From: Thermohalobaculum sp039513195
Lineage (GTDB): Bacteria > Pseudomonadota > Alphaproteobacteria > Rhodobacterales > Rhodobacteraceae
DNA length: 64,000 nt
NCBI GenBank assembly: GCA_039513195.1
Contig: JBCCRM010000015.1
Location: 47,681-111,680, forward strand
Direction of reading: 5' to 3'
Below, piece by piece: positions 1 to 8,348 of the stretch (its first letter is position 1; each line of letters begins with the position of its first letter). Below the pieces are notes generated by a model. The model was not told where the DNA came from, ran no database searches, and saw only the letters and a list, made by a program, of their open reading frames with translations. The position numbers and the translations under genes are program-made.

Positions 1-815
1 GGGCGAAGGTCACAGTGGTGGAGTATCTCGACCACATCACTCCCGGGCAAGACTCTGAAATATCGAAGGAATTCCAGAAGATCCTCACAAAGCAGGGGAT
101 GACCTTCATTCTGGGCGCAGCGGTGCAGGGGGTCGAGAAGGGGTCTGACGGGCTGACGGTGACCTACACTTCGCGCGCCGATGACAGCGTCACGATGCTG
201 AAGGCCGATGTTGTCTTGGTGGCGACCGGACGGCGGCCCTACACTGTCGGGCTGGGATTGGAGAAGATCGGGGTGGAGGTGACAAATCGCGGCCTCGTCG
301 TCACCGACAGCCATTGGCGCACCAATGTGGCCGGGGTCTTCGCCATCGGTGATGTTATCGCAGGGCCGATGCTTGCCCATAAGGCTGAGGACGAGGGCGT
401 TGCAGTGGCCGATGTGATCGCCGGGCGCCATGGCCATGTGAACTACGGCGTAATCCCAGGGGTCATCTACACGGCGCCCGAGGTCGCGTCTGTCGGAAAG
501 ACCGAGGAGGAGTTGAAGGCGGAGGGTCGGGCCTACAAGGTCGGGAAGTTCCCGTTCATGGCGAATGGTCGCGCGAAGGCGAATTTTGCTTCCGACGGCT
601 TCGTGAAGCTTCTGGCGGATAAAACGAGCGATCGCATTTTGGGATGCCATGTGATCGGGCCGGGTGCCGGCGATTTGATCCACGAGGTGTGCGTAGCAAT
701 GGAGTTTGGCGCCTCTGCCGAGGATCTTGCGATGACCTGCCACGCCCACCCGACCTATTCCGAGGCAATGCGGGAGGCGGCGCTCGCCTGCGGTGTTGGC
801 GCAATCCATTTCTAG
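1..815 (+). CDS. lpdA: Dihydrolipoyl dehydrogenase (E3), C-terminal part, cut by window start
   Basis: FAD flavoprotein that reoxidises dihydrolipoamide in 2-oxoacid dehydrogenase complexes. The reading frame is open from base 3, so the true start lies outside the window; about 270 of the usual roughly 465 residues are visible. It enters in the NAD-binding domain (AKVTVVEYLDHI), contains the FAD-domain strand VFAIGDVIAGPMLAHKAEDE, and ends with the dimerisation domain carrying the catalytic His-Glu pair in HAHPTYSEA. The N-terminal redox disulfide is not visible, so a related flavoprotein disulfide reductase is formally possible but the HPTYSE signature fits E3 well. The stop codon TAG lies inside the heptamer CTAGAGC, which recurs at several intergenic sites in this window. 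Confidence 0.95.
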   Translation, partial: AKVTVVEYLDHITPGQDSEISKEFQKILTKQGMTFILGAAVQGVEKGSDGLTVTYTSRADDSVTMLKADVVLVATGRRPYTVGLGLEKIGVEVTNRGLVVTDSHWRTNVAGVFAIGDVIAGPMLAHKAEDEGVAVADVIAGRHGHVNYGVIPGVIYTAPEVASVGKTEEELKAEGRAYKVGKFPFMANGRAKANFASDGFVKLLADKTSDRILGCHVIGPGAGDLIHEVCVAMEFGASAEDLAMTCHAHPTYSEAMREAALACGVGAIHF

Positions 816-941
816 AGCGCGTGCCGGGGGGCGGCCCGGGGCCAGGCCCCGCAACCACTCGCCCATCGGCGCTGGGGCCCTGGGGCGCGGGGATTACGAT
901 AGCAATGAAAGAAGATCAGCGTCCGAAGGATTGGGGGCCGG
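816..941. other. GC-rich intergenic stem-loops after lpdA
   Basis: Short GC-rich spacer with self-complementary segments, for example GGGGCC-A-GGCCCC around 838-850. It could act as a transcript end after lpdA, but there is no T tract, so a terminator is only an inference. Confidence 0.35.
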
Positions 942-1469
942 ATGACGAAGCTGTTGGGGATTTCGGGCTCGCTGCGCGCGGGCAGTTTCAACACCCTGTT
1001 GGTCAAGGAGGCGGCGCGGGTCTTCGGCGATTGCGACTTCACATTGGCCGATCTTAACCTGCCTTTGTTCAATCAAGATCTGGAGGCGGAGGGGCAGCCG
1101 GCCCCGGTCGCGAAGCTCTGCGAGCAGATCTTGGCCGCCGATGCTATCGTGGTGTCCACGCCGGAGTACAACAAGGCGCCTTCTGGCGTGTTGAAGAATG
1201 CGCTCGACTGGGTTAGCCGCCCGCGTCCGGCGCCGATGGTGGGCAAACCGGTCGCCGTCGTCTCGGCCACCGCTGGCCTCGCTGGGGGTGAGCGGTCGAA
1301 ATCGGCGATGTATCTGATGCTGGTGCCGTTCCATGTGCGGCTGGTTTTCCAGCCGGAGGTGCATATCGGCACGGCGCATAAGGCCTTTACCGAGGAAGGG
1401 CAGCTTGCCGACCAGGCCAAGGCCGATGCCCTGACCGCGCTGATGGCGGCCCTGCGCGCCGAGGTCTAG
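942..1469 (+). CDS. NADPH-dependent FMN reductase family protein
   Basis: Flavodoxin-fold NAD(P)H:FMN/quinone reductase of the ChrR/ArsH-like type, 175 residues, cytosolic. The N-terminal phosphate-binding loop GISGSLRAGSFNT (residues 6-18) and the flavin-binding stretch TPEYNKAPSGVLKNALDW (about 71-88) are diagnostic. ATG start is preceded by a G-rich Shine-Dalgarno-like run. The natural electron acceptor cannot be read from sequence; quinone, chromate or azo-dye reduction have all been assigned to family members. It sits alone downstream of lpdA and its stop codon forms the left end of a dispersed repeat. Confidence 0.85.
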   Translation: MTKLLGISGSLRAGSFNTLLVKEAARVFGDCDFTLADLNLPLFNQDLEAEGQPAPVAKLCEQILAADAIVVSTPEYNKAPSGVLKNALDWVSRPRPAPMVGKPVAVVSATAGLAGGERSKSAMYLMLVPFHVRLVFQPEVHIGTAHKAFTEEGQLADQAKADALTALMAALRAEV

Positions 1470-1572
1470 AGCGCGCTCCGACCCGCGAGCATCGGCTCTG
1501 GCGCTCTAAGGTATTGTTCGGGCGAATTGTCATGAAGCGCATCTGAGTCAGATTGGCTGGAAAATGCTCTAG
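1466..1572. repeat. Dispersed repeat copy 1 with CTAGAGC/GCTCTAG ends
   Basis: The element is bounded by inverted heptamers CTAGAGC (1466-1472) and GCTCTAG (1566-1572). Its right 70 bp (1501-1570) align without gaps to the reverse complement of 49174-49243, with 55 of 70 positions identical by my count. The segments GTTGTTCGGG/ATTGTTCGGG and GAAAATGCTCT are best conserved. It is non-coding and overlaps the stop codon of the FMN reductase. Confidence 0.75.
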
Positions 1573-1584
1573 CGGAGCGGGAAT

Positions 1585-1611
1585 GGCCCAGCCGGACGCG
1601 TCCGCCGGGCC
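1585..1611 (-). terminator. Stem-loop after the DUF992 gene
   Basis: Near-palindrome centred on CGGACGCGTCCG with outer arms GGCCC and GGGCC, lying 7 bases past the stop codon of the leftward DUF992 gene. No T tract follows, so it may be a terminator or an mRNA-stabilising hairpin. Confidence 0.45.
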
Positions 1612-1617
1612 ATAGGC

Positions 1618-2082
1618 TCATTTCGCGGTGACCTCGAACAGCTCCACCCCGAAGGACGCACCGATACCGGCCTGACCCGAGGTCGAGAACGGGTTCAACG
1701 TGATCTGATCGTCCGAGCCGCCGACCAGGACGCGAAGGCCGACCCCGCCGCCGGCTTGGATCTCCGCCGAAGTGCCGGCGTAGCTACCCGCCAGAACCTC
1801 TGCCTTGGTCTCTAGGCCTGGCGCCAGCACCAGCCAATTCAGCTTTTGGTCAGTCACCACCGAGAGATCGAGCCCGAATTTGTCGATCTTGCCGGTGAAG
1901 CCTGCCGTCTCGCCGTTTTGGTTGGTGAAGGTGCAGTCGTAGGAGGCCTCGGCGATCACGACGAGATTGGTCTTGTCGACCAGCGAGCATTCCAGCACGC
2001 CGATTTGGACACCGGGATCTGCGGCTTGCGCAGGAGCGGCGAGGCCGAAGGCGACGGCCGCGAGCGGAAGCATGCGGAGCAT
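1618..2082 (-). CDS. DUF992 family exported protein
   Basis: Predicted 154-residue periplasmic protein of unknown function. A signal peptide (MLRMLPLAAVAFGLAAPAQA, cleavage after AQA) is followed by a DUF992-like domain: GVLECSL, a Cys pair in ECSL and YDCTF, a TGKIDKFGLDL segment and a WLVLAP motif. The ATG at 2082 is chosen over upstream starts because it gives a clean signal peptide and has a purine-rich GAGAGAGAGGT sequence 8 bases upstream. It lies downstream of xerC in the same direction but 125 bp away, so it may be transcribed separately. Confidence 0.75.
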   Translation of the reverse strand: MLRMLPLAAVAFGLAAPAQAADPGVQIGVLECSLVDKTNLVVIAEASYDCTFTNQNGETAGFTGKIDKFGLDLSVVTDQKLNWLVLAPGLETKAEVLAGSYAGTSAEIQAGGGVGLRVLVGGSDDQITLNPFSTSGQAGIGASFGVELFEVTAK

Positions 2083-2207
2083 GAGCAGGTACCTCTCTCT
2101 CAGAGCCGGCTCCTCGGGCCGGCAACCGAGGTCTCTTACCCGGATCGCCCGCACCCGATATTCCAGATTTCAGTGCTGTTTGACGGAATTCACGCCTCTG
2201 GAGACGG

Positions 2208-3131
2208 TCAGCCTGCCCTGGGATGCGCCTTAGTGTAGGCTTCGAGGAGCCGGCTTTCGTCGACAGCGGTGTAGATCTGTGTCGTGCTGAGCGCAGCATG
2301 GCCCAGTAATTCCTGCACCGCCCGCAGATCGCCCCCGGCGGCGAGGAGCTGCGTCGCGAAAGCGTGGCGCAAGGCATGCGGCGTCGCAGAGGACGGGAGG
2401 CCGAGCGCCAGGCGCGCCTTCGCCATGGCACCGCGCAGCACGCGCGGATCGAGGGCACCGCCGCGGGCGCCGAGGAAGAGCGCGCGACCGCCGACGATCC
2501 GGTAGGGGCAGAGCTCGGTGTAGCGATCGACCGCGTCCCGCGCCACCGGCAGCACCGGGACCTCCCGCTCCTTCCCACCCTTGCCGGTGACCCGGATCAC
2601 CTCCGGAAGCGGCAGGGCATGCCCGGTTAGGCCGAGCGCCTCGGAAATCCGGAGGCCGGCCCCCCAGATCAGCGTCAACGCGGCCTGGTCCCGCGCTGCG
2701 ATCCAGGTCTTGCGCGCCTGCGCCCCGGTCTCGGAGAGCACGGCATGCGCATCGGCCACGGCAATCGGGCGGGGCAGGGAGCGGGGAAGCTTTGGCGTTT
2801 GCACCGTCAGAATGCCCGGGCAGGCTACCCCCTCGGCGTCTTCGAGCCAGGAGAGAAAGCCTCGCACCGCCGAGAGCCGCCGCGACAGCGAGCGCGCTGA
2901 AAGCCCGCGCGCCCGCTCCGCCGCCATCCAAGCCCGAAAATCCGCCCGCTGCAGGCGCGCGATCGCGGCCTTGCCCATAGGTCCGCCGCAGTGATCGGCC
3001 ATGAAGCCGAGAAAGTCGCTGAGATCCCGGCGGTAGGCCCGCACCGTTTGCGCCCGCGCCTGGCGCACCGCCGACAACTGCGCGAGCCATCGTGCGAGAA
3101 GATCCTCGCTGCCCGCCGAGGGCATGGCCAT
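2208..3131 (-). CDS. xerC: Tyrosine recombinase XerC
   Basis: Site-specific recombinase that with XerD resolves chromosome dimers at dif. 307 residues. N-terminal SAM-like DNA-binding domain about 8-105 (TVRAYRRDLSDFLGF) and catalytic domain 125-295 with the full active site visible: R161 (GLRISEAL), K184 (TGKGGKER), H252 and R255 (HALRH), H278 (LLGH) and nucleophile Y287 (QIYT). Its ATG shares one base with the stop codon of the DUF484 gene (TGATG), indicating translational coupling. The order fsa-DUF484-xerC facing away from priA is familiar in alphaproteobacteria. Confidence 0.95.
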   Translation of the reverse strand: MAMPSAGSEDLLARWLAQLSAVRQARAQTVRAYRRDLSDFLGFMADHCGGPMGKAAIARLQRADFRAWMAAERARGLSARSLSRRLSAVRGFLSWLEDAEGVACPGILTVQTPKLPRSLPRPIAVADAHAVLSETGAQARKTWIAARDQAALTLIWGAGLRISEALGLTGHALPLPEVIRVTGKGGKEREVPVLPVARDAVDRYTELCPYRIVGGRALFLGARGGALDPRVLRGAMAKARLALGLPSSATPHALRHAFATQLLAAGGDLRAVQELLGHAALSTTQIYTAVDESRLLEAYTKAHPRAG

Positions 3132-3880
3132 CAGCGCTGCTCGTACAGGCGGCCGGTCAGCAAAAGCTCGATTGCCTCGGCAAAAAAGGTCAGCAGGTCG
3201 ACGCCCTGATCCGGGGAAAATCGGTCCGGGTCGCGGCTGCCGAAGGCGAGCAATCCCCGGGAGCGGCGGAGGCGTAACGGCATCAACGCCTCGGACCTCA
3301 CCACAGCGCCGCCGAAGATCAGCTCTGCCTCCTCGCCGGAGCCACGCAGCACTACGCCGGCCCGTTCGGCCTCCCCCTCCAACATCAGATAGGCATCTAC
3401 GGTACCGACCGGCAGCGTCACCACCCGGTCGCCGAGTTCCGGTCCCAGCTCTGCCGCCGGCGATGCGTGTTCCACATCCGCCTCAAGACACAGCCGCGCC
3501 TCGTCGACGCCGACGATGCTGGGCACCGAGCGGGTCAAACGACGCAGAAACTCCGGCGTCTCGCAGGGCGAGAGCAACAGCAGGATTGCGCGGTGGATCT
3601 GCTCTGTGCTCGCCACGTTCTCATAGGCGGCCGCGATCACCGAGCGATTGGCCTCCACCAAACGGCTCAGCCGCTGCTCCAGCCGCTCGACCAGCTTGTC
3701 GCGCAGATCCACGACCTGCCTGTCCTGATGCTCGGTCGCGCCCAACAGCGCCCGCATCACCTGGTCGTCGTCCAACACCAGGTTTGGGTCGGCGAGGAGC
3801 AGAGATCGGATCAAATCCCGCTCATCCGTGTTCAAGGCGATACCCGTCCCGGCACCGATCTCCGGCGTTGATTGGCTCAT
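3131..3880 (-). CDS. DUF484 family protein (GAF-like)
   Basis: 249-residue cytosolic protein. The N-terminal part (LIRSLLLADPNLVLDDDQVMRALL) and the later GAF-like region (GSRDPDRFSPDQGVDLLTFFAEAIE) match DUF484, a family commonly encoded next to xerC in proteobacteria. Its biochemical role is not established; linkage with XerC suggests a role in recombination or its regulation. It overlaps xerC by one base and starts 13 bp after the stop of fsa, so the three genes look like one operon. Confidence 0.85.
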   Translation of the reverse strand: MSQSTPEIGAGTGIALNTDERDLIRSLLLADPNLVLDDDQVMRALLGATEHQDRQVVDLRDKLVERLEQRLSRLVEANRSVIAAAYENVASTEQIHRAILLLLSPCETPEFLRRLTRSVPSIVGVDEARLCLEADVEHASPAAELGPELGDRVVTLPVGTVDAYLMLEGEAERAGVVLRGSGEEAELIFGGAVVRSEALMPLRLRRSRGLLAFGSRDPDRFSPDQGVDLLTFFAEAIELLLTGRLYEQR

Positions 3881-3893
3881 ACCAGCGCCCCGC

Positions 3894-4550
3894 TCAGGCC
3901 AGGATCGACTGGCCGGTTTTGGCCCAGTCCTTTAGGAAGGCGTCGAGGCCCTTGTCGGTCAGCGGGTGGTCGGCGAGCTTTTTCAGGATCGCCGGCGGGA
4001 TCGTGGCGACGTCGGCGCCGATCTTGGCGGCGTCCTTGACATGGTTCACGGTGCGGATCGAGGCAGCCAGGATCTCGGTGCTCATATGGTAGTTGTCGTA
4101 GATTTGCCGAATGTCCGAAATCAGCTCCATCCCGTCGAGACCGACATCGTCGATCCGCCCGATGAAGGGCGAGATGAAGCGCGCACCCGCCTTCGCGGCC
4201 AAGAGCGCTTGGGTGGCAGAGAAACAGAGCGTCACATTCACCATATGGCCGGACTGGGCCAAAGTTCGGCATGCGACCAGACCGTCCCATGTCAGTGGCA
4301 CCTTCACGCAGACATTGGGGGCGATTTGCGCCAGCTCCCGCCCCTCGGCGATCATCGCGTCGGCCTCCGTCGCGGCAACCTCGGCGGAGACAGGGCCTTC
4401 GACGATATCGCAGATCTCGCGGGTCACCTCGGCGATCTTGCGCCCTGATTTCAGGATCAACGACGGGTTGGTCGTCACCCCGTCGACCATGCCGCTGGCC
4501 GCAAGCTCACGGATCTCGTCGATCTCGGCCGTGTCAATGAAAAACTTCAT
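3894..4550 (-). CDS. fsa: Fructose-6-phosphate aldolase / transaldolase-like protein
   Basis: Class I aldolase of the small transaldolase (TalC/FSA) family, 218 residues, which is the usual length. The Schiff-base lysine is K83 in VCVKVPLTWDG and the N-terminal signature is MKFFIDTAEIDEI with GVTTNPSL at 24-31. The ATG at 4550 is selected because the protein begins exactly at the conserved MKFFIDTA; the frame continues open upstream but that part is antisense to the priA region. Whether it acts as transaldolase or as fructose-6-phosphate aldolase cannot be decided by eye. First gene of the fsa-DUF484-xerC group. Confidence 0.92.
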   Translation of the reverse strand: MKFFIDTAEIDEIRELAASGMVDGVTTNPSLILKSGRKIAEVTREICDIVEGPVSAEVAATEADAMIAEGRELAQIAPNVCVKVPLTWDGLVACRTLAQSGHMVNVTLCFSATQALLAAKAGARFISPFIGRIDDVGLDGMELISDIRQIYDNYHMSTEILAASIRTVNHVKDAAKIGADVATIPPAILKKLADHPLTDKGLDAFLKDWAKTGQSILA

Positions 4551-4679
4551 GCCTGGGATGCCCTGTCCTGATCGCTGCTTCGGGCGGCAATCTACGCGAA
4601 GGCCCACGGCGCTGCTATCCCAAAGGCAAGGTCTCCGGCAGGCTTTGGCGCCCGGTGATAGGTCGCCCGGAGCCCGGTT
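4551..4679. promoter_or_regulatory. Divergent promoter region between fsa and priA
   Basis: 129-bp spacer between divergently transcribed genes, which must hold promoters for both. I could not pick out confident -35/-10 hexamers. Confidence 0.4.
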
Positions 4680-6875
4680 GTGAGCGCCGAGGATCTTTTG
4701 GGCGGAGAGCGGGTCGGCGTCGTCGTTCCGCTGCCGCTGGAGGGCGTGCTGGACTATCTTAAGCCGCCTGAGATGGGGCTCAGCCCCGGCGATTTCGTCT
4801 CGGTCGACGTCGGCCCCCGGGCTGTCATCGGCGTGGTTTGGGATGCGCCGGAAGGGCGGTTGCCGGCTGAGCGGCTCCGGCCCATTGCGGGGCGGCTCGA
4901 CGTGCCGCGGATGCGCTGCGTAATGCGCCGGTTCCTCGACCGAGCGGCGACGTACACCATGAACCCGCTCGGCATGATGCTGTGGCTCGCAACCCGGGTG
5001 CCGGATCTCGGGGCGCCGGCGCGGACCCGCCGGGTTTGGGTGCGCACTGGTGCCGACCCTGAGCGGTCGACCGAGGCGCGGGCACGGGTCTTGGCGGCGC
5101 TTGATACCCTCGGCGGGGCCGGATTGGCCACGGCCGAGCTCAGCCAGGCCGCGGGCGTCTCCTCCGGCGTCGTCACAGGGCTGGCAAAGCAGGGTGTGCT
5201 GGCCGAGCGGCTGGTCGCGGCCGATCCGTCCTTTCCGCCGCTGTTCGGACAGGCAATCGGTCAGCATCTGTCGACCAAGCAGGCGGAGGCAGCGGGCACT
5301 CTGCGCCACGCCCTGGCTGCGGGCGGTTTTTCGGCCACGCTGCTGAAAGGCGTGACCGGGTCAGGCAAGACCGAGGTCTATCTGGAGGCTGTCGCCGAAT
5401 GTATCGCCCGGGAACGCCAAGCCCTTGTCCTGGTCCCGGAGGTGGCATTGACGCCTGCCTTCCTGGCCCGTGTCGAGCAGCGGTTCGGCGCCCGTCCTGC
5501 GGAATGGCATCACGGCATCGGCGCGCGGGAGCGGCGGCGCGTCTGGCATGCTGTGGCAAGCGGCGCTGCGCAGTTGGTTGTTGGAGCACGCTCGGCGCTG
5601 TTCCTGCCCTTTGCCTCGCTGGGACTGATCGTAATCGACGAGGAGCATGACCCGTCGTTCAAGCAGGAGGACTTGACGCTCTATAATGCCCGCGACATGG
5701 CGGTGCTGCGCGCCTCGCTGGAGGGGGCGGCGGCGGTGCTGGCCTCGGCGACGCCATCGCTGGAAAGCTGGGCCAATGCCGCATCCGGCAAGTATCGCCG
5801 GATCGACCTGCCGGAACGGTTTGGATCCGCGAAACTCCCGCAGATCGCGTTAATCGATTTGCGGCTCGAGAGCCCAGGGCGAAACCGCTGGATCTCCGAA
5901 CCGCTCGCCGACGCAGTGCGGGAGCGGCTGAGTGGTGGGGAGCAGGCGCTGTTGTTCCTTAACCGCCGTGGCTACGCGCCCCTGACGATCTGCCATGGCT
6001 GCGGGCACCGTTTCGGCTGCCCGGATTGCGATGCATGTCTGGTAACCCACCGCTATCGCGCTGTGCTGATGTGCCATCAATGCGGGCACCAGGAGCCGCT
6101 GCCGCGGGCCTGTCCGGCTTGCGGGCGGGACGACCGGCTCTCGGTCTGCGGCCCTGGGGTCGAGCGGTTGGCCGAGGAGGCTGCGGAGCTGTTTCCAGAC
6201 GCGCGCTTGGACGTACTCTCCTCGGATCTGACCGAGGGGCCGACCGCGTTGAAGGACCGGCTCGCCGCCATCGCTGCCGGTGCGGTGGACCTGGTGATCG
6301 GCACTCAGATGGTCGCGAAGGGGCATAACTTTCCCAATCTCACGCTGGTGGGCGTGATCGATGCGGATCTGGGGCTGCAGGGCGGGGATCTGCGGGCGGC
6401 GGAGCGGACGTTCCAGCTGCTGCATCAGGTATCGGGTCGGGCCGGTCGGGCGGAGCGGGCAGGAACCGCGCTGGTGCAGACCACCGCGCCGGATCATCCG
6501 GTGATGCGGGCTATCCTCTCCGGCGATGCGGAGGGGTTTTGGCGGGCCGAGGCTGCCGCGCGGGAGAGGGCCGGGATGCCCCCCTATGGCCGTCTTGCCG
6601 GGGTTATCGTCTCTGGCACCGACGAGGCCAAGGTCTGGGAGAGTGCTCGCGCCCTCGGCCGTGCGGCTCCGGCGCTTACCGAGATCGGTGCGGAGGTGTA
6701 CGGTCCCGCGGCGGCGCCGATTGCGCGGATCAGGGGCCGGGCGCGGGCGCGGCTGTTGGTGAAGGCGCCGAAGGGCGTCGCGTTGCAGGACGGGATCAGG
6801 CGCTGGCGCAAGACGGTGAAGGTGCCGTCTTCGGTCCGGGTGGTCGTCGATATCGACCCACAGAGCTTTTTCTGA
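4680..6875 (+). CDS. priA: Primosomal protein N' (replication restart helicase PriA)
   Basis: 3'-5' DNA helicase that reloads the replisome at stalled forks; 731 residues, full length. Domains: N-terminal 3'-DNA-binding domain 1-110, winged-helix segment about 115-180, Walker A GVTGSGKT 224-231, DEEH box 320-323, then a zinc-binding insertion with paired cysteines C438/C441, C447/C450, C465/C468 and C478/C481, and a C-terminal helicase domain with GTQMVAKGHNFPN and QVSGRAGRAERAG. GTG start. Followed by strong hairpins and a pseudogene, so it is probably monocistronic. Confidence 0.97.
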   Translation: MSAEDLLGGERVGVVVPLPLEGVLDYLKPPEMGLSPGDFVSVDVGPRAVIGVVWDAPEGRLPAERLRPIAGRLDVPRMRCVMRRFLDRAATYTMNPLGMMLWLATRVPDLGAPARTRRVWVRTGADPERSTEARARVLAALDTLGGAGLATAELSQAAGVSSGVVTGLAKQGVLAERLVAADPSFPPLFGQAIGQHLSTKQAEAAGTLRHALAAGGFSATLLKGVTGSGKTEVYLEAVAECIARERQALVLVPEVALTPAFLARVEQRFGARPAEWHHGIGARERRRVWHAVASGAAQLVVGARSALFLPFASLGLIVIDEEHDPSFKQEDLTLYNARDMAVLRASLEGAAAVLASATPSLESWANAASGKYRRIDLPERFGSAKLPQIALIDLRLESPGRNRWISEPLADAVRERLSGGEQALLFLNRRGYAPLTICHGCGHRFGCPDCDACLVTHRYRAVLMCHQCGHQEPLPRACPACGRDDRLSVCGPGVERLAEEAAELFPDARLDVLSSDLTEGPTALKDRLAAIAAGAVDLVIGTQMVAKGHNFPNLTLVGVIDADLGLQGGDLRAAERTFQLLHQVSGRAGRAERAGTALVQTTAPDHPVMRAILSGDAEGFWRAEAAARERAGMPPYGRLAGVIVSGTDEAKVWESARALGRAAPALTEIGAEVYGPAAAPIARIRGRARARLLVKAPKGVALQDGIRRWRKTVKVPSSVRVVVDIDPQSFF

Positions 6876-6894
6876 CTCCGCCGATTTTGGTTGC

Positions 6895-6912
6895 GCGGCC
6901 CTGTCGGGCCGC
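6895..6912 (+). terminator. GC hairpin downstream of priA
   Basis: Perfect 7-bp stem GCGGCCC / GGGCCGC with a TGTC loop, 20 bases past the priA stop codon. There is no T tract after it; it is a terminator candidate by position. Confidence 0.5.
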
Positions 6913-6921
6913 GGCCGCCCA

Positions 6922-6951
6922 CCACCTCCCCCACCCACCCTTGGGAGGTGG
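6922..6951. repeat. Inverted repeat CCACCTCCC / GGGAGGTGG
   Basis: Perfect 9-bp stem (6922-6930 with 6943-6951) and 12-nt loop. It resembles in composition the hairpin at 44801-44835 (CCCCTCCC / GGGAGGGG); both lie in intergenic DNA and may be members of one REP-like family. Confidence 0.55.
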
Positions 6952-7049
6952 CGGGCGGGCGCAGGAGACCGGTGCAGGCGCAAGGTCTGGGTGGCCGTCC
7001 GTGACGGTTCAACCGATCCTGCCAGGCATCGGATATCGAGAGGAGGAGC

Positions 7050-7532
7050 TTCCGGTCAGGCCCGACCCAGCCTTCTTTCCGCTGCCCACCGACATGGCCC
7101 GCAAGCTGCAGGCCGGTGGCACGAATACCTATGGCTGTCCGCGGGGCATTTGGCCTGCAACAGCTCTGAGAACCCGTGCCGCCACTGTGTGCGCAATGTC
7201 CGTTTGGGCGAAGAGATGCCAAGGCTCGCCCACCGTCCGTTCCCGGCCCGGGAGCATCGTGCAGACGCCGTGCCGATCTTCCTGCGTCCTGAGCCATGTG
7301 CGCGGTGGGGCTGGGCGGGCCTCCCGCCGGTCCTGCCACCCGCGGGCGAGGCACGGCTTGGGAAGGGATGTTCGGCCACCGACCGTATCGTTTTAGCTCG
7401 GGTCGAGCCATACCGGTTTACCAAGGGAGGCAGGGCGGGGCCGACGTTCCAAAAAACAGGCGGGTCGCCGATCTCCCTCTCCGATCTCCCGCCGACACCA
7501 ACTGTTTCGCCTGCCGGGTCGAGCGTATATGA
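7050..7532 (+). pseudogene. DUF1203 family gene broken by frameshifts
   Basis: Three consecutive segments match successive parts of a DUF1203 protein, but each is in a different frame. Frame 2 near 7076-7130 reads FFPLPTDMARKLQAGGTNTYG. Frame 1 near 7150-7320 reads SENPCRHCVRNVRLGEEM and then RPFPAREHRADAVPIFLRPE. Frame 3 up to the stop at 7532 reads YRFSSGRAIPVYQ and ends ADTNCFACRVERI, corresponding to the conserved NNCFQCR end of the family. A Shine-Dalgarno-like GAGGAGGAG at 7040-7048 precedes the coding trace but no proper start codon follows it. The gene is therefore inactive unless the sequence contains errors. Most of the 6876-7778 gap is explained by this relic. Confidence 0.7.
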
Positions 7533-7778
7533 GCTGGCGTCCCGATGGGATCCGTCGGCGATGATCTGCCCCTGTACCGCCCGTATTTGCCGGTTTCGAA
7601 CGGGTCGGATCAAGGTCGATACGCGGCCGCGCGGGCCGGTCCGGGGGGAGCGTTGCATGCCTCATCGGCCTGTGCTAGCTCACAGTCGCACAACGGGTCG
7701 GGCACCTTCGCCGTTCCCTGTTGCATGCGACGGAATTGGGGCGGCAACGCGCCCATGGGACAGTCGGGAAGGGGAACA

Positions 7779-8348
7779 GTGTCGGAGACCTCCACTCTCT
7801 CTGCGAGCGTTGCTGGCCGTTATGCGAATGCGTTGTTCGAATTGGCGCGGGAAGAGGCTCAGCTCGATGCGATCGACGCAGATCTCTTAGCGCTCGGCGC
7901 GGCCCTGGACCCTGATGACGGAAGCGCCGATCTCCACACGTTGATCGCGTCGCCCCTCTACAGCCGCGACGACCAAGCAAAGGCGATGGCGGCGGTCACC
8001 GATGCCATGGGGCTGAGCCCGTTATCGCGGAATGTCGTCGGGCTGATGGCCGAGAAACGCCGCCTGTTCGCCCTGCCCCAGGTGATCCGCGTCTTCGCGG
8101 CTCTGTTGGCCGCCCATCGTGGCGAGATCAGTGCAGAGGTCACGGCAGCGCGCCCGATCTCGGATGCGCAGCAGGCTGAACTGGCCGCGACACTGAAAGC
8201 CTCGGTCGGCCAAGAGGTCAAACTGGATGTCACCGTCGATGAAAGTCTTATCGGCGGGCTTATCGTGAAGGTGGGGTCCAGGATGATCGATACATCGATC
8301 CGCTCCCGGCTCGCCGGACTGCAAAACGCCATGAAAGAGGTCGGCTGA
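7779..8348 (+). CDS. atpH: F0F1 ATP synthase subunit delta
   Basis: Stator subunit joining F1 to the peripheral stalk, 189 residues. The start is GTG at 7779, preceded by GGAAGGGGAAC; the long upstream open frame is not homologous. N-terminal SVAGRYANALFELAREE and C-terminal LIGGLIVKVGSRMIDTSIRSRL are the OSCP/delta signatures. Its stop overlaps the atpA start by one base (TGATG). First gene of the F1 operon; the F0 genes are not in this window, as usual in Rhodobacterales where F1 and F0 operons are separate. Confidence 0.95.
   Translation: MSETSTLSASVAGRYANALFELAREEAQLDAIDADLLALGAALDPDDGSADLHTLIASPLYSRDDQAKAMAAVTDAMGLSPLSRNVVGLMAEKRRLFALPQVIRVFAALLAAHRGEISAEVTAARPISDAQQAELAATLKASVGQEVKLDVTVDESLIGGLIVKVGSRMIDTSIRSRLAGLQNAMKEVG

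Noticed and set aside
3894..5309. Upstream extension of fsa to 5309
   Set aside because: The extension is antisense to priA and lacks conservation; the protein starts at the conserved MKFFIDTA.
6991..7890. 299-residue plus-strand frame between priA and atpH
   Set aside because: Only the middle matches a family (DUF1203), whose other parts lie in other frames; treated as a pseudogene.
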